From positions 39,852-103,851 of the forward strand of contig BDDC01000131.1 of the NCBI GenBank assembly GCA_001662425.1: a stretch of 64,000 bases of DNA, given 5' to 3'. The notes beneath the pieces were generated by a model. That model saw nothing but the letters and a program-made list of their open reading frames with translations, was not told the DNA's origin and ran no database searches. The first letter of the stretch is position 1. The number at the start of each line of letters is the position of its first letter. The stretch is from Chlamydomonas sphaeroides. Lineage: Eukaryota > Chlorophyta > Chlorophyceae > Chlamydomonadales > Chlamydomonadaceae. Position numbers and translations under genes: made by a program. Below are positions 45,601 through 57,137 of this stretch, one piece after another.

Positions 45601-46574
45601 CTCGCCAACATCAGCCGCCACGAGCGCGTGTTCCAGGAGGGCGACGTCATCATGCGCCAGGGCGACACGGGTGAGGCCCTGCCCTGCCCTGCTGCCCAAA
45701 CCGCACCCGGTCCTCTCCATCCAGGTGCCGCCCCCTCCTGTCCGGCTATCTCGACCGCGCCTCGCCATCCTGACAATCCATCGCTGCTCTTCCCGCTCCT
45801 TCCCGCCCCTCCCCGCCCAGGCACGTACCTGCTCTACATCGTGAGCGGCACGGTGGACGTGCTGGTCAAGTGGGTCACGCTGCCGCGCCGCGCGCCCAGC
45901 CAGGCGCCGCCGGGCGGCGGCGGCGTCAAGCCGGGGCAGCACGTGGACGAGATGATGGAGGACAGCGACACCATGTCGCCCATCGTGGACGAGGAGAGCA
46001 AGCAGCACCGCGTCAACCTCATGCGCGCCAGCCAGAAGGCCGGCGAGTTTGTGCGCTCGCTGCAGGCCAATGCGGGCACGACGCGCGACCTGCTCATCGC
46101 GCAGCGCGGCCCCGGCGAGCTGGTGGGCGAGATGGCGCTGTTCAGCAAGAGCCTGCTGCGCACAGCCACCGTGCGCTGCGCCAGCAAGGTTGTCACGCGC
46201 GTCATCACGCACGAGCAGCTGGTGCGTGACGCCGCTGGGGGTGGGGGCTGCGCTGGTGGGCGCAGCGGTGGGCGGCGTGGACTCAGGGGAGCTAGAGAGG
46301 GTGAATAGGTCCCTGGTAGCCTGGCGACGCCAGTCACTCGGCGGCCAGCGCCCTGTGCCGTGCTGACGGCGACCTGGTTATCTCCGCCTTGACACGCCGC
46401 TCGCCCCGCTGGCTGCAGGTGGAGTACCTGATGACCAACCCGCTGGCCAAGCACCAGGTGCGGGAGGTCATCTGGAAAAAGGAGAGCGAGATCACGATGG
46501 TGGAGGCGCTGGTCAAGCTGACAAACGTGCAGGACGTGATCGCGGCCTCGCTGGAGCAGGCCCCGCAGTTCTAG
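42609..46574 (+). CDS. CaMKK-like Ser/Thr kinase with C-terminal cyclic-nucleotide-binding domain
   Basis: Thirteen exons (42609-42661, 42733, 43020, ~43230, ~43479, ~43877, ~44147, ~44606, ~44887, ~45127, ~45420, ~45822, ~46420-46574) join cleanly in frame, about 720 residues. The start MGCVSSK is a classic N-myristoylation plus palmitoylation signal, so the kinase is probably on a membrane. After a Pro/Ala-rich linker comes a protein kinase domain: LGRGACGKV loop, LYAMK lysine, catalytic loop VVHGDLKPENVL, DFG split by an intron, GTPAFLAPEMM. The lobe order and insert match CaMKK/LKB1-activating kinases. Position R of HRD is Gly. The C-terminal domain (VFQEGDVIMRQGDTG, later GELVGEMALFSKSLLRTATV) keeps the Glu and Arg that hold cyclic phosphate. 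Thr after the Arg is the feature linked to cGMP preference in PKG. A low-complexity insert of about 75 residues splits the beta-roll. Confidence 0.88.
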
Positions 46575-48370
46575 AGGCGCCGCGGCGACAGGGCGCCTCC
46601 GCTTGCTCCCTGCCGCGCGCGGCACCGGCTGCAAAGCTCGCTCGCAGGCGGGGGAAAAGCTCGCTACGCTGGGCAGCGGCAACGGCCTAGGCCAGCGGAG
46701 CGCGCGGCCGCGGGCGCTAGTTAGGCCGCTGCGGTGGCGAGGACAGCTTGAACTCTTAGACCCCGGAGGAGTGAAGTGCTGCCCTGACCGGCGCGACAGC
46801 GCCGGCATGGCGTCCGGCTTGCATTGAAGGCGGCGGCAAGCGGCCGCGGAGCAGGCCACGTGGGCGGCTTCAGGGGGCCTGCCCCATGGCGCCGGCTGCT
46901 GGGCGCAGCGGAGCTCGACGGCTGCTTCCTCTGGCGATGGCAGCGCTTGGGTTATTTGGGGGTGGCGGCAATTAGTGACATTACCGGAGGGCGGCGCGCC
47001 GCCTTCCGTCGGCTGCGCGGCCTTGGCATTAAAGGCATGTGGTGCCTTGGCCGTGGGCAGCATTCTATGTGTTGGCGTTGCTCTGACGTCAAGTACGGCC
47101 AAGGGTGGAGGTAGGAAACGGAAGGGTACTGGTGTGGGTCCCGCGTGCGCCTCACTGAGTCGTGTGCGGTCAGATTCCCGGGTTTGGCATTAGCTGCGGC
47201 GCCGCCGGTGAGGAGTCGGCTGCGCCTGGTGGGGCCGTTGGCCGCGCCGGTGTGCCTCAGCAGCCGTCGGGGCGCAACGAGCGCCCCTATGTGCCATCTA
47301 GTGCATGAATGTGCAATCTTTATCTGCCGTACTGGGAAGGGGACAACGGCTGTCTCTAGTGTTGCGGGCCCGGCATCGTCCGGCTGTGATGGCAGCAAGT
47401 GCAGGCCTGGTTGGTTCGGTGTGCCGGGCGGCTGGGCATGCTTCGATAGCAACCTACCGGCGTCGGTTGCGGTGGCCCCCTGGGGGCTGCATTGCGCTGC
47501 GACTGCGTCGCCGCGGGCGCGTGAGCGAATACGAATGAGACCTTTCCAGCAACGTATGGACGCGGCGTGGTGCGGTGCGGTGAACAGGGCGGCCTGTTGC
47601 CCGCAAAAGAATTCGGCAAACTGTTACTACTGTCTGTTATGCTGTCCTAAGTGACCGCGTGAGCTGCCGTGGGTATGGGTGGGGCTCCAAAGGAGGGGGC
47701 GGTGGGCGGGGGTCGACCCCCTGCGGGCATGAGTAGTGCACATGGCATTGCTTACACTGGCCGCTATGTAAATCAAAGCAACGTACCTGGGTGCCTTCTC
47801 AACCACCGCGTAGGTCACACCGTGCGCGTCGAGCCCTGCCCTGGGCTGCAAGGCGCCGCAACCCCCACCGGGGGGTTGGCACAGACGACGAAGAGCACTA
47901 CTAGCGCAGCTGCTGGACACACACCGATGGCGCCACGTAGCCTGCGTCACAAAGCTGACGCCCCTGCAGACGTCATCCAGCGCCGCTTCGTCATGCGCCG
48001 CCGTGCCAGCACGTGCCGACGCCCCGCCACCCGCGCCCTCGCACGCGCCGCCGTTCTCGCACGCAGGCTGCAACCCGCGCTGCCTGCCTCCGCGACAAGC
48101 GCGCCGGACGAGCCCACGCCCACAGCAGTAGCGCCTGCCTGTGCCAGCACGAACCCAACGCAGCCAATACCCCCACACCCAGGGCGCTCACCACATGCGC
48201 TCCGTCCCGCTCTCGAGTCTTCTCACTGTCACTTCGCGACACACTGGCATCAAAGCACCCCTTACTTGCGGCTGCCTGGACCGCCGCCTGATGAGGACAC
48301 AGTGCTGAAGCCCCGCGGCCGCCTCGCGGGTAGCCCGCCCTCCTGCCGGCCACCGCACAGCCCATGGCCG
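46575..48370. other. Convergent intergenic region after the kinase, no gene seen
   Basis: 1.8 kb lie between the stops of two convergent genes. Long open frames occur on both strands, but they are what GC-rich DNA gives by chance. They show no conserved motif and no splice-consistent series. No RNA gene or repeat was recognised. Confidence 0.35.
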
Positions 48371-51300
48371 CTAACCCCCGCCCGACGGCGGCGCCCACGG
48401 CACCACGGCCGAGCACACCAGCAGCTCCCTGCCGTCGCAGCCAGAGCCCAGCGCAAAGAGCGCCGCGGGGTCACCAGGCGCCAGGTAGGCCATGGGCAGG
48501 CTGCCCTCGATGGGCGACCAGCCCAGGCACACCGCCTGCGCGCCGCCCTGCGCCGAGGAGCCGCCGGAGCCGCCGCCGGAGCCGTCCTCGCCAGCGCCGC
48601 CCGCGGCGGGGCACGCATCCAGCTGCCCGTGGTCGTACTGCAGGTTGCGGTACGGCATGCGGCAGGAGGTCAAGGGCAGTACAGGTTCGGCGGCGGCGGG
48701 ACAATGGCCGGCACCACGAGCGCCTAGCTGGCGTTTCGGGATGAAAGCCGGCCCGCTCACCAGCCAAGCCCAGAGGCCGCCGCGGTCCACGCCGCTGCGC
48801 GCCCAGCCTAGCGAGGTCGACAAGTCCCAGCACCACAGTGTGCCTGCGCCGCAGCCAGCAAGGGGCGCAGTAAGGGGCACTCGCGGCTGTGTCCCCACCC
48901 TCCTCCCTAAGCGCCCGGTCGCCTGCCTGGACAAAGCCGATGGTGGCATTGGGCACATTGACCTGTCCGCGTTCCTGTCAGCGCTGCAGGCCAAGCCCCT
49001 TGCGATGCTCGCCCAGCCCGGCCAGCAGCCGTTGAGGGTGCCCACGCGCGGCCTCCTCGCCCGCTTGGCACCAGCTGGCCATGCCTCATGGTCGTGGATC
49101 TACACGGATGCCCCTGTCCCGGCGCGCGTAGCCGCCAGTGGGACCTACGGCGCCTGGGCGCCAGCGCAGCCCCGCAGTCACGCGCTGCTGTGCAGAGGCG
49201 CCTGCCACCTCCTCGCACGCATTGCGAGCCCCATCTCTGCCTGGGCGCCCCGACCCACCGTTGTCGGAGCGGCCGATCAGCAGGTCGTCGGTCGCGTCCA
49301 GCCACAGGCCTTGCGTCTCCACCGGCGACGGCGCCGCTCCGCGGAAGAAGCCAGGGGCCAGCGGCCGCTCGCCCTCCTGCCCGCGCTCGGGCAGGCGGCC
49401 GAACTGCCCCTCGTCGCCGCCGTCATCTGCGCCACCCCGCTGCGGCGGTGGCAGCATGGTAAAGCCCGGCGCCGGCGTGGGCTCCGGCAGCGGCGGCTGC
49501 CAGGGCAGGCGGCGCAGGGTGTACAGCGGCGTCGACATGGCTCTGTGCGGAGGGGCAGCGCGGTAGATGAGGACGCCATACGTCAGGCGGCCGCACTCGA
49601 GCCTCACTCGGGCCCCACCCGCATGCGCCGCAACGGCAAGGCCCCGCGGCGCAAGCGACGCAGGGTGCGGTGCCCTGTGCTACGGCAGCGCCCCGCCACC
49701 CACGCTCCGACGCAGCCGCGCCTGCTCGGCGCCTCGGCCGAGGCAGCGGCGGCACACCTGCGGTCGTGCACCTCGAGCGCGGCGCCGGCATGGGATGTGA
49801 AGACGTAGTGCTCCCGCGCCGTGACGATGCGGGGGTAGAGGCTGCGGTGCGGCAGCCCGAAGCGCTGCGTGAGGCCGGCGCCGCCGCCGCCGCCGCCGCG
49901 CGAGCCGCCCTGGCCCGGCGCGCGGACGTCGAGCGTGCTGAGCGTGGCGGTGGCGGTCTGGTGCTTGTGGTGGCAGAGCGAAGGGATGCCGGAGGCGTAG
50001 CACTGCGGCGGCAGGCCGCAGAGACACCGGCAGCTTGGATGTTGGTCCTGGACTGGGCCGGGCTGTAGACGCAAGGTGAGTCGTGCAGCGAGTCACATGG
50101 GAAGCGGTGGAAGAAGCACGGCCGTGCGTGGCCTGTGGCCCTCTGCGTGCGTGAGCTGACCACGCCCCCGGGGGAGTGGTGGCGCAGCAGCAGTAGGAGC
50201 CCCAGTTCCATCCACGTCAGCAGCAGCAACGGCCGTGTCGCCGCACCTCGCGGCAGAAGCTGCCGTGCACCGAGGCCACTAGCAGCACGCTGGGGTCGGC
50301 GATGCCGCCGCCGCCGCACACGGGCGAAAAGCACACAAACTCGTGGCTCTCGAAGCTGCGACGGGGGCCAGGAGGGCGCGCAGAGTGGGCGTGTACACGC
50401 GCTGAAGCCTGGCATGAGCCGGGACTGGCGCAGAGCAGGTGGTGGGAAGCAGGGGTGCTTGGGTGAGCGCATGAGCGCGCGCTGGTGCCGGCGCGGAGGA
50501 CATGGACCTTCCCCGCTGCGTTCGCGTTCTCGTGCATCGGTGCCTTAGCGGCCCACAATCACAAGGCGACCCACGCCACGATTGCAATCGCAACCGCACC
50601 CAAGCTTACGGGTCTACGACAGAGCCCAGGTGGCGCTGCGTGGCCAGGTCAAACAGCTGCACCGCGTTGCGCGGCGACGGCAGCACGGCCGGCGAGAAGG
50701 TGCCATCGTGGATCGCCGCGATCAGCCCCAGTGACCCCACAGCCGGCCCTCCAAGGCACCCCATGCCGCGCTTCGAGGCCGCGGCGCCGGTGCGGCTGCT
50801 GCTTGCCAGCGCGGCGGCGGCGGCGCCACTGCCTAGCGTCGGCGGCAGGAAGCACAGGTCGACGAGCGGCGTGGCGCGGTCGGTTGGCAGGGATGCGAGG
50901 TGCTTGAGCCCAAGGCTGCCATTGCGGCTGGGTGTGCCAGAGGGCCCCGGCGGCGCCACGTCGGCGACGGGCTGTGTGTCATCCAGGCCGTACAACTCAA
51001 GTGTGCCGCGCAGGGCGCCGGCGGCCAGGATGGGCGTCGAGCCGCCGGCTGGTGCTGCGCCGCTGGCGGCACCGCTGGCCGCTTTGGCGATGGAGCCGGC
51101 GGCTGCAGTGCTGGATCTGCTGGCGGCAGCAGACGCGTCTGGCGAGGGCCAGGCGTCCGTCAGCCACGCGACCGAGTGCAACACGGCTTCCGTGTTGATG
51201 GCTGCCGCTGCCAGCCGGCGCGGTTGCGGCAGCTCGCCTGGCTGGCGGCGCTCGGTGCCACCCTCCGCAGCAGCAGCGGCGCCTCCGCGCAAGAGGGCGT

Positions 51301-51983
51301 CCTCGGCAAGGCCCCGGGGCGGGAGCAGGGGAGGCGGCGGCATGCGCCAGACCGCCAGGTGCTCCGAATCGGCAACCGCCAGCAGAACGTCGGAGCCGCC
51401 GGCACCGTTGCCGCCAGCGCGCCGCTGCAGCGGCACAAAGGCTGCGGGGGTGCACGGTACAGCGAGGAGCCAGTACAGTCAGGCCAGACGTGGCGAGCAG
51501 CAGTGGAAGCAACTGTACTGCCGCGCCAGCGCTGGGCTGGGGCCGGCACGCGTCGCATGTGTGAGTGTAAGTGTGAGACCCCGCAGCTAGAGCACCTGAG
51601 ATGTAGTCGCCGCCTGGCTGATGGATGGTGTGGTGCAGGCGAGGCGGCTCCCATCCGTTCCCTCCCCAGAACAGGGCCCTCCAGTCCGTGTGGCCTGGCA
51701 GGGCAGGGCAGACCGCGTTCCCGAGGCCTGCGGCCGGGCCCTTGGCCGCGCTTGCGGAGGCAGTTGGAGGGTTGCCCAGGGGAAAGGCCGAGGCGTTGGG
51801 TACAGCCCAGCGCTCCCGCGAGTGGGCCGCCCACAGGGGCTGCTCCCGGGAGACGGTGTTGAGCTTCCGACAGGCGAGCGACGCCAGGACGAGGCTGCGC
51901 GTATCAAGCGCCGTGCAAATAGCCAGCAAGGCATCAGAAGGCAGGTCCGTAAGCAGCGGGCCGTGCTCGCGAGGTTGCGACAT
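48371..51983 (-). CDS. F-box protein with WD40-like propeller
   Basis: Likely substrate receptor of an SCF ubiquitin ligase (inference from domain order). ATG at 51983 gives MSQPREHGPLL and then an F-box: LTDLPSDALLAICTALDTRS, then LASLACRKLNTVSREQPLWA (about residues 10-60, exon 51605-51983). The next large exon (~50620-51440) starts near FVPLQRRAGG and holds WD-like strands such as EHLAVWRMP, ALRGTLELYGLDD and NAVQLFDLATQRHLG. Further exons: ~50245-50360 (ESHEFVCFSPVCGGGG), ~49755-49965 (STLDVRAPGQG; YVFTSHAGAALEVHD), ~49265-49605, ~48900-48970, ~48765-48850 (LWCWDLSTSLGWA), and 48371-~48660 (AVCLGWSPIEGSLPMAYLAP). Loops are filled with Ala/Gly/Ser-rich runs. No closer named relative is recognised. 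It shares a 155-bp divergent promoter with the folate gene. Confidence 0.75.
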
Positions 51984-52138
51984 TGGCGAAAGGTGTGTCG
52001 CGGGGGACAGGCCAACACGCTGCAGTCGGCGACAGCTGCACACTACGAGCTGCACATCGCATGTATGTAGTAGTAGCTTTAGTGCTGTAAGCTCGCGTGC
52101 AGGGCTCGATAGCCCTTTCCATAAGGCACGCGCGAGCG
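51984..52138. promoter_or_regulatory. Short bidirectional promoter, F-box gene / HPPK-DHPS
   Basis: Only 155 bp separate the two ATGs of head-to-head genes, so core promoter elements for both must be packed here or lie inside transcribed sequence. No TATA box is evident. Confidence 0.5.
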
Positions 52139-55100
52139 ATGTGCAGGGCGAGCTCCATGCTTCCGCTGTGGCGTTGCAGCCTTGCGCTGCATCATGCGAT
52201 GGAGCGCCAATCAGCCGGCTGGCTCAGCGCGGCAGCGAGCAGCACAGCGAGCATTGCACGCCATGCGAGTTCGGCCGCCGGCACGTCGCCCAGCCACGGC
52301 GACACGGACGTAGTGATTGCTGTGGGGTCCAACATGGTGCGACGCCACTGCTGCAGGGGTGGGCTACCCAGAGTTCCAGTTTGGGGTTGGGGACCAAATG
52401 GCGGAGGGTGAAACCATGCCACACAGTCTTGCGCCGCCCGAGCACATGACGCCTCAACTGTATCGCCGCTGTCGCAGGGCAACCGAGGCCTCAACTTGCA
52501 TCGCGGCCTCAGAAGGCTGCGGGAGCTTGGCGTCCAGGTCAACGCTGCGTGCCGGCCACCGTGCTGCCGATGTCCTCTGCCCGCACCCGGCGCCTCTCAC
52601 ACCTGCGCCTGTCCAGCGCCGCATGTACAATCGCGCCAGTCACCTCACGTGTCCTGCCACGCTTGGCCTTGACATCCTTCTCTCCCACCTCCGACCCCGG
52701 CGCCCTGGCTCCAGGTCCTTCGGCACTCGGGGCTGTACGAGACGGCGGCGGCCTACGTCACGGACCAGCCCGCCTTCCTCAACGGGGCCATCCTGGCTCG
52801 CACCAGCCTGCCGCCGCGGCAGCTGCTTGCGGTGCGCCGGGCACACCGACCCACGGGACGCGTCAATCCCAATCCCCTGCCTTCCATTCAGTCACGCCCA
52901 TGCTCCCACTCTTGGGCCCGCCTTGCCAAGGGCTGATGCTTCATGCCCTTGTGCTCTGCACCTCTGCCCTTGCTCCTCGTGCTCTCTGGCGGCCGCAGCT
53001 GCTGAAGCAGGTGGAGGCGGAGGCGGGGCGCGACCCGGCCGGCGGCCAGCGCTTCGGCCCGCGGCCGCTGGACCTGGACATTGTGTTCTGGGGGGCGGCC
53101 GGCTACAGCGACGAGCGCCTGCAGGTGCCTCACCCGAGGTGCGCCGCCGGGTGTGGAAGAGCTCAGCGAGGGTGCCAGCGGGACTAGAGTGGTGGCTGTG
53201 CGTGGCGGCTTGGCGCAGCGACGGTGTTCGGCGCTAGGTGACTGCCTCACACCCAGCTTGTACATGCGGGCCCTGACCCTACGTGACACGCCGGCGCCGG
53301 AATCCTATGGGGTCCCCCCACGGCAGGTGGCGCGAGCGGCCATTCGTGATGGCGCCCGTGGCTGACCTGCTGTACCGCCGTGACGGTACGGGCGAGGCCA
53401 GCACCAGCGGCGGCGGCGCCGCCGCCGCCGCCGCGCCAGCCGCTTCCAGCAGCAGCAGCGGCGGCAGCGTTGGCAGCGGGCGTGAGCCGCTGCCTGCCAG
53501 CCACCCAGGCGCCGTGCTGGCGCACCTGCGGGAGGCCTCGCGGCTGTGGCTCGGCACCGGCGGAGGCCCGCCCGCCGCCAGCCCTGGGCCCAGCCCCGGC
53601 TCCTCACCCGGGCCAGGCCCGGGGCCCGACGGCGGTGAGGTGATGCGCCGCGTTACGCCGCTGCTCAACATGCCCCAGACTCCTTCCAGCTCCAGCTCCA
53701 GCTCCTCCCCGCCCTCCTCCACCACCGTTCCCGCACCGTCCACCGGCGTGCCCCACGCCTTTGCGGCCTGCCCCGACGCGGTCATGTCCTGGGGCAGCCG
53801 CACACACCTCATGGCCGTACTCAACGCCACGCCGGACAGCTTCTCGGACGGCGGCCAGCTGCTGGCGGGCGGCCTGGCGGCGGCCGTGGCGGCGGCGGAG
53901 CGGGCGGTGGCGGAGGGCGCGGACATGCTGGACGTAGGAGGCCAGTCCACGCGGCCGGGCGCGCCGCGGCTGAGCGCGCAGGAGGAGCTGGGCCGTGTGA
54001 TGCCCCTCATACGGTGGGGCCGCGGTCATGCCCGACTTGTCCGCATGTCTGGCGTGTCGGCGCCAGCTGGTAGGGGCTATGACGCGTGTTACCCCTTATA
54101 CGGCGGGGCCTCGGCTGCAGAGGAGGGGCATGGGCTCGAAGCGGCATGAAGCACACCATAAGTGCCCACCGGTAGCCAGTACCGCCTGCGGCTCCTGCTG
54201 TGGTACCCCTGTGCTTGTTTGTCCCTGCCCGATCCTGCCTATGCCAATGCGCCGCCTGCCGGACGCTGCCACCTGCCACCTGCAGCGCGTTGCGTCAGAG
54301 CCCCGCGCTGGCGGCCACGCCCATCAGCGTCGACACCTTCTACGCCGACGTGGCGGCGGCGGCGGTGGCCCAGGGCGCCAACCTGGTCAACGATGTGTCG
54401 GGCGGCGCCCTGGACCCCCGCATGCGCGACACGGTGAAGCCCGCCCTCGCGTGGGACGCGTGCCCCTCCCACAAGGGTTAGCTATGGTCGCCGGGGCCCG
54501 CTGCAAGGCACCTGCCGCCCGCCAACACGCGCTGCGCGAGGCCTGCGGCCCCCAGCAAGGCCCCTGCGGAGGGTGGCCTCTGCGGCGCGGCTCCCTTCGC
54601 CGCTCCGCATCACTCCCACACACAACACCTCCCCGCATGCACGCATCCGCCCGAACGCCCGGCCCCCGGCAGGTGGCGGGGCTGGGTGTGCCGTACATCG
54701 TTATGCACATGCGCGGCGACCCGGGCACCATGTCTAGCGCCGCCCACACGGCCTACGGCTGCGTGTGGCGGGAGGTGGGGGCCGAGCTGCTGGCGGCGGC
54801 GGAGGCGGCCGAGGCGGCGGGCGTGCCGGCCTGGAGCATCATCGTCGACCCAGGTGCGTACGGTGGCTGGGTGAGTACGGCACGCTACGGGCTGGCGCAG
54901 CGGCGCCATTCCTCATGCTGGGCCGGCAGGCGGCCGCTGCTGGGCTGGCCTCGCCTCATGCCGTCCGGCCCCGCGTCCTCAGGCATCGGCTTCGCCAAGG
55001 ACGCGCAGGGCAACGTCGAGCTGCTGCGCCACCTAGCCGACCTGAGGCGGCTCGCCCTGGACGGCCCCTACGCAGCCACGCCCCCGCCCGTCCCCGGCGC

Positions 55101-55466
55101 GGCGGCGGGCGCAGCGGGCGCCGTCCTGGGCGGCGGGCCGCTGCTGGCGGGGCCCTCCCGCAAGCGCTTCCTGGGCACCCTCACCGGCCGCCAGGTGAGG
55201 GGCCAGGGAAGCGGCACCCCCGCGCGGGGAGGGCGGAGGGCTGGCAAACGGCACCAACCGAACGGTGCCTGCGCAAGGCTGTGCTTGCATGCGCCTGCAC
55301 CGCTTCGCCCCACCGCCCCCAGGCGCCAGCGGAGCGCGACGACGCGACGGCGGCGGCGTGTGTGGTGGCTGTGGCGGGCGGGGCGGACCTGGTGCGTGTG
55401 CACTGCGTGCCGCGGGTGCGGGACGCGCTGGCGGTGGCGGATGCGGTGTACCGCGGGGGGAGGTGA
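52139..55466 (+). CDS. Bifunctional HPPK / dihydropteroate synthase, mitochondrial
   Basis: Two consecutive steps of folate synthesis: pyrophosphorylation of 6-hydroxymethyl-dihydropterin, then condensation with p-aminobenzoate. DHPS is the sulfonamide target. ATG 52139 starts a presequence rich in Arg, Ser and Ala, as in plant mitochondrial enzymes; ATGs at 52157 and 52199 are alternatives. HPPK: DVVIAVGSNMGNRGLNLHRG across an intron, then LRHSGLYETAAAYVT and RFGPRPLDLDIVFWG. A long Ser/Gly/Pro/Ala linker (~53395-53760) follows. DHPS: MAVLNATPDSFSDGG, DVGGQSTRPGAPR, PISVDTFYADVA, LVNDVSGGALDPRM, YIVMHMRGDPGTM, IGFAKDAQGNVELLRHL, AGPSRKRFLGTL, and DLVRVHCVPRVRDA before the TGA at 55464-55466. 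All key motifs are intact. At roughly 640 residues it is longer than land-plant enzymes because of the linker. Confidence 0.94.
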
Positions 55467-55866
55467 TGGTGTGCGCAGTTGGGGTTGGTGGGGTTGGTGG
55501 GGTTGGTGGGTTGGTGGGGTTGGTGGGTTGGTGGTTGGTGGGGGGTGCGAGCGAGCGTGGGGCCAGAGCGCAACCGTGTGGCGTAATGTGGGTTTGAACC
55601 CCGCGCGCAGAGTGCCCTTGTGCAGCCTTCATCTGTGACGCTTCGCGCCTACGCAGCAGCCGATCCCGCCTCACGACCCGGCACATACGGGCGCATTGAG
55701 TTCCGCCTTGCCGAAGCGCCCCGACAGCAGCAGCCCGCGCCTTCGCCTCGGCCCGCGACACTTCCTGCACATCACGCTTTCGCTGCCTTGCGACCAGCCT
55801 CGTGCGTAGTGCCGGCCTAGCGCGGCCGCCCCGCGGCACCTCTGGCCGCATGCCCACAGCGGCAGC
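55467..55866. other. Intergenic region with G-rich minisatellite
   Basis: This is the 3' flank of the folate gene and 5' flank of the next gene, both on the plus strand. It contains the G-rich repeat annotated separately and no recognisable coding exon. Confidence 0.4.
55479..55545 (+). repeat. G-rich minisatellite (GGGGTTGGT variants)
   Basis: About seven irregular 7-9 bp units of G3-4TTGGT begin 13 bp after the HPPK-DHPS stop codon, so they are probably in its 3' UTR. G is the dominant base with no C until the end, so the mRNA strand could form G-quadruplexes. It is not the TTTTAGGG telomere repeat of these algae. Confidence 0.85.
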
Positions 55867-57137
55867 ATGGCAGCCGCAGCCGACCCTCTGAGCACCTGGG
55901 CCGGCTCGTTGTCAGCAGCCGAGGTCGCACTCGCAGCCTGCGGCGCCGCGAGCAGCGCGCCCGATTGGCTGGCAGCAGCGGCCGAATTCACGCGCTGCGC
56001 GAGCCTCGCGCTGCAAGCCGCCGCGAGCTTTGCTGGCACCGACCCGTCGCAGCAGGAGCAGCAGCAGCAGCAGTCTGCAGTGGCAGCAGTGCGGGTCGCA
56101 GCGTCAGGCGCCGCGGCCTCCCTCGAAGTGCTGCACAGCGTGCCGCCGGGGCCGCTGTGGGCCGACGCCGCGCACGCCACCATTGCCGCACTGCGTGGAG
56201 GGCTGGCGGCGGCGCGCGCGGAAGCCGGCGGCGCCGACGGCGGCGACCCAGCAGGCGGCGCCACCGCTGCCACGGCGCCGCCGGTGGCGATCGAGGCCTG
56301 GCCGACGGCGGTGGGCGGCGCCAATCGCGGCCCGGGCTTCGCCGGAGGCGGTGGGCGCAGCGGCTGGCACCCGACGCCGCGGCGGCGGCCGCGGAAGCCC
56401 TGCACACGGCGGGAGCTGTTCCCAGACGAGGACATGCAGCCTGCTGATACCGGATCGCCCGCCGGCATGCCCACGTTAGCCACCTCGGCGGCGTCCCCCT
56501 CTGGCACGCTCCCGGACATGGGCATGGATTGGGACGGCAGCTCGCCGCGCCGCCGGAAGAGTTGGGTGCGGGGCTTTCATAGTGCGGGGGGCAGGAGCTG
56601 GCGGCCAGGGCTCTGGCGTGGGGCGCCGGGGGCCACAGTGCCGGCACCGCATCGCGTCCCAACGCCGCTCGGCCACCGACAGCGGATGCTCATCTTGCGG
56701 TCCCATCGAAAACACCTTCCGCAGAGCGAGCCCGACACGTGCACTGGCGCGACCTGCCGCCGGGGCAGCAGGAGCCGCCGCTGCCGCTGCTGCCGCCGCC
56801 GCTGCCGCTGCCAGGCCCCTGGGGCCCGCTCGACCCCCCGGCCGGCGCGCTGGAGCCGTCGCTGAGCGGCGCAACAGGCAGCTGGCTGGGGCCGCAGCCC
56901 CCGGAGCAGCTTGTGCAGCTGGCGCTGCTGCCAGAGTACCAGCAGCAGCAGCAGCTGCACGAGCAGGAGCAGGAGCGGCAGGCGGGGGAGCAGGTGGCGC
57001 GGAGGGCGATGCAGGGGGCGCTGGCTCGCTCGCAGCGCGCGGCCGCGACTGCGGCGGAGGCGGCGCCGCCGGGGCCGCAGGTGGCGGAGGGGGCGATGCT
57101 GGCGGCCATCGCGTCGTGGGTAAAAAGCGGCTGGTAG
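55867..57137 (+). CDS. Ala/Gln-rich protein of unknown function
   Basis: Function not recognised. ATG 55867 opens an Ala-rich, helix-prone region (STWAGSLSAAEVALAACGAA; poly-Gln near 56060-56085), followed by a disordered Gly/Pro/Arg part with a basic patch (PRRRK). The frame then degrades, so an intron is proposed from about 56561 to 56724. The second exon (~56725-57137) runs through a Pro/Leu-rich stretch and a Gln/Glu-rich helix (EQLVQLALLPEYQQQQQLHE), then EQEQERQAGEQVARRAMQGA, to ASWVKSGW and a stop. The only donor that keeps phase is a weak one (A|GTTGGG). Around 365 residues. The C-terminal half may be a coiled coil. Confidence 0.5.

Noticed and set aside
47627..48727. Overlapping long open frames on both strands after the kinase gene
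   Set aside because: Compositionally driven, no conserved residues, no splice-consistent continuation.
55479..55545. Internal telomere repeat
   Set aside because: Unit is GGGGTTGGT-like, not TTTTAGGG or TTTAGGG, and it sits between genes in a normal gene context.
55585..55615. tRNA-like T-arm (GTGGG-TTTGAAC-CCCGC)
   Set aside because: The loop is not a canonical TTCRANN loop, and no acceptor, D or anticodon arm can be fitted around it.
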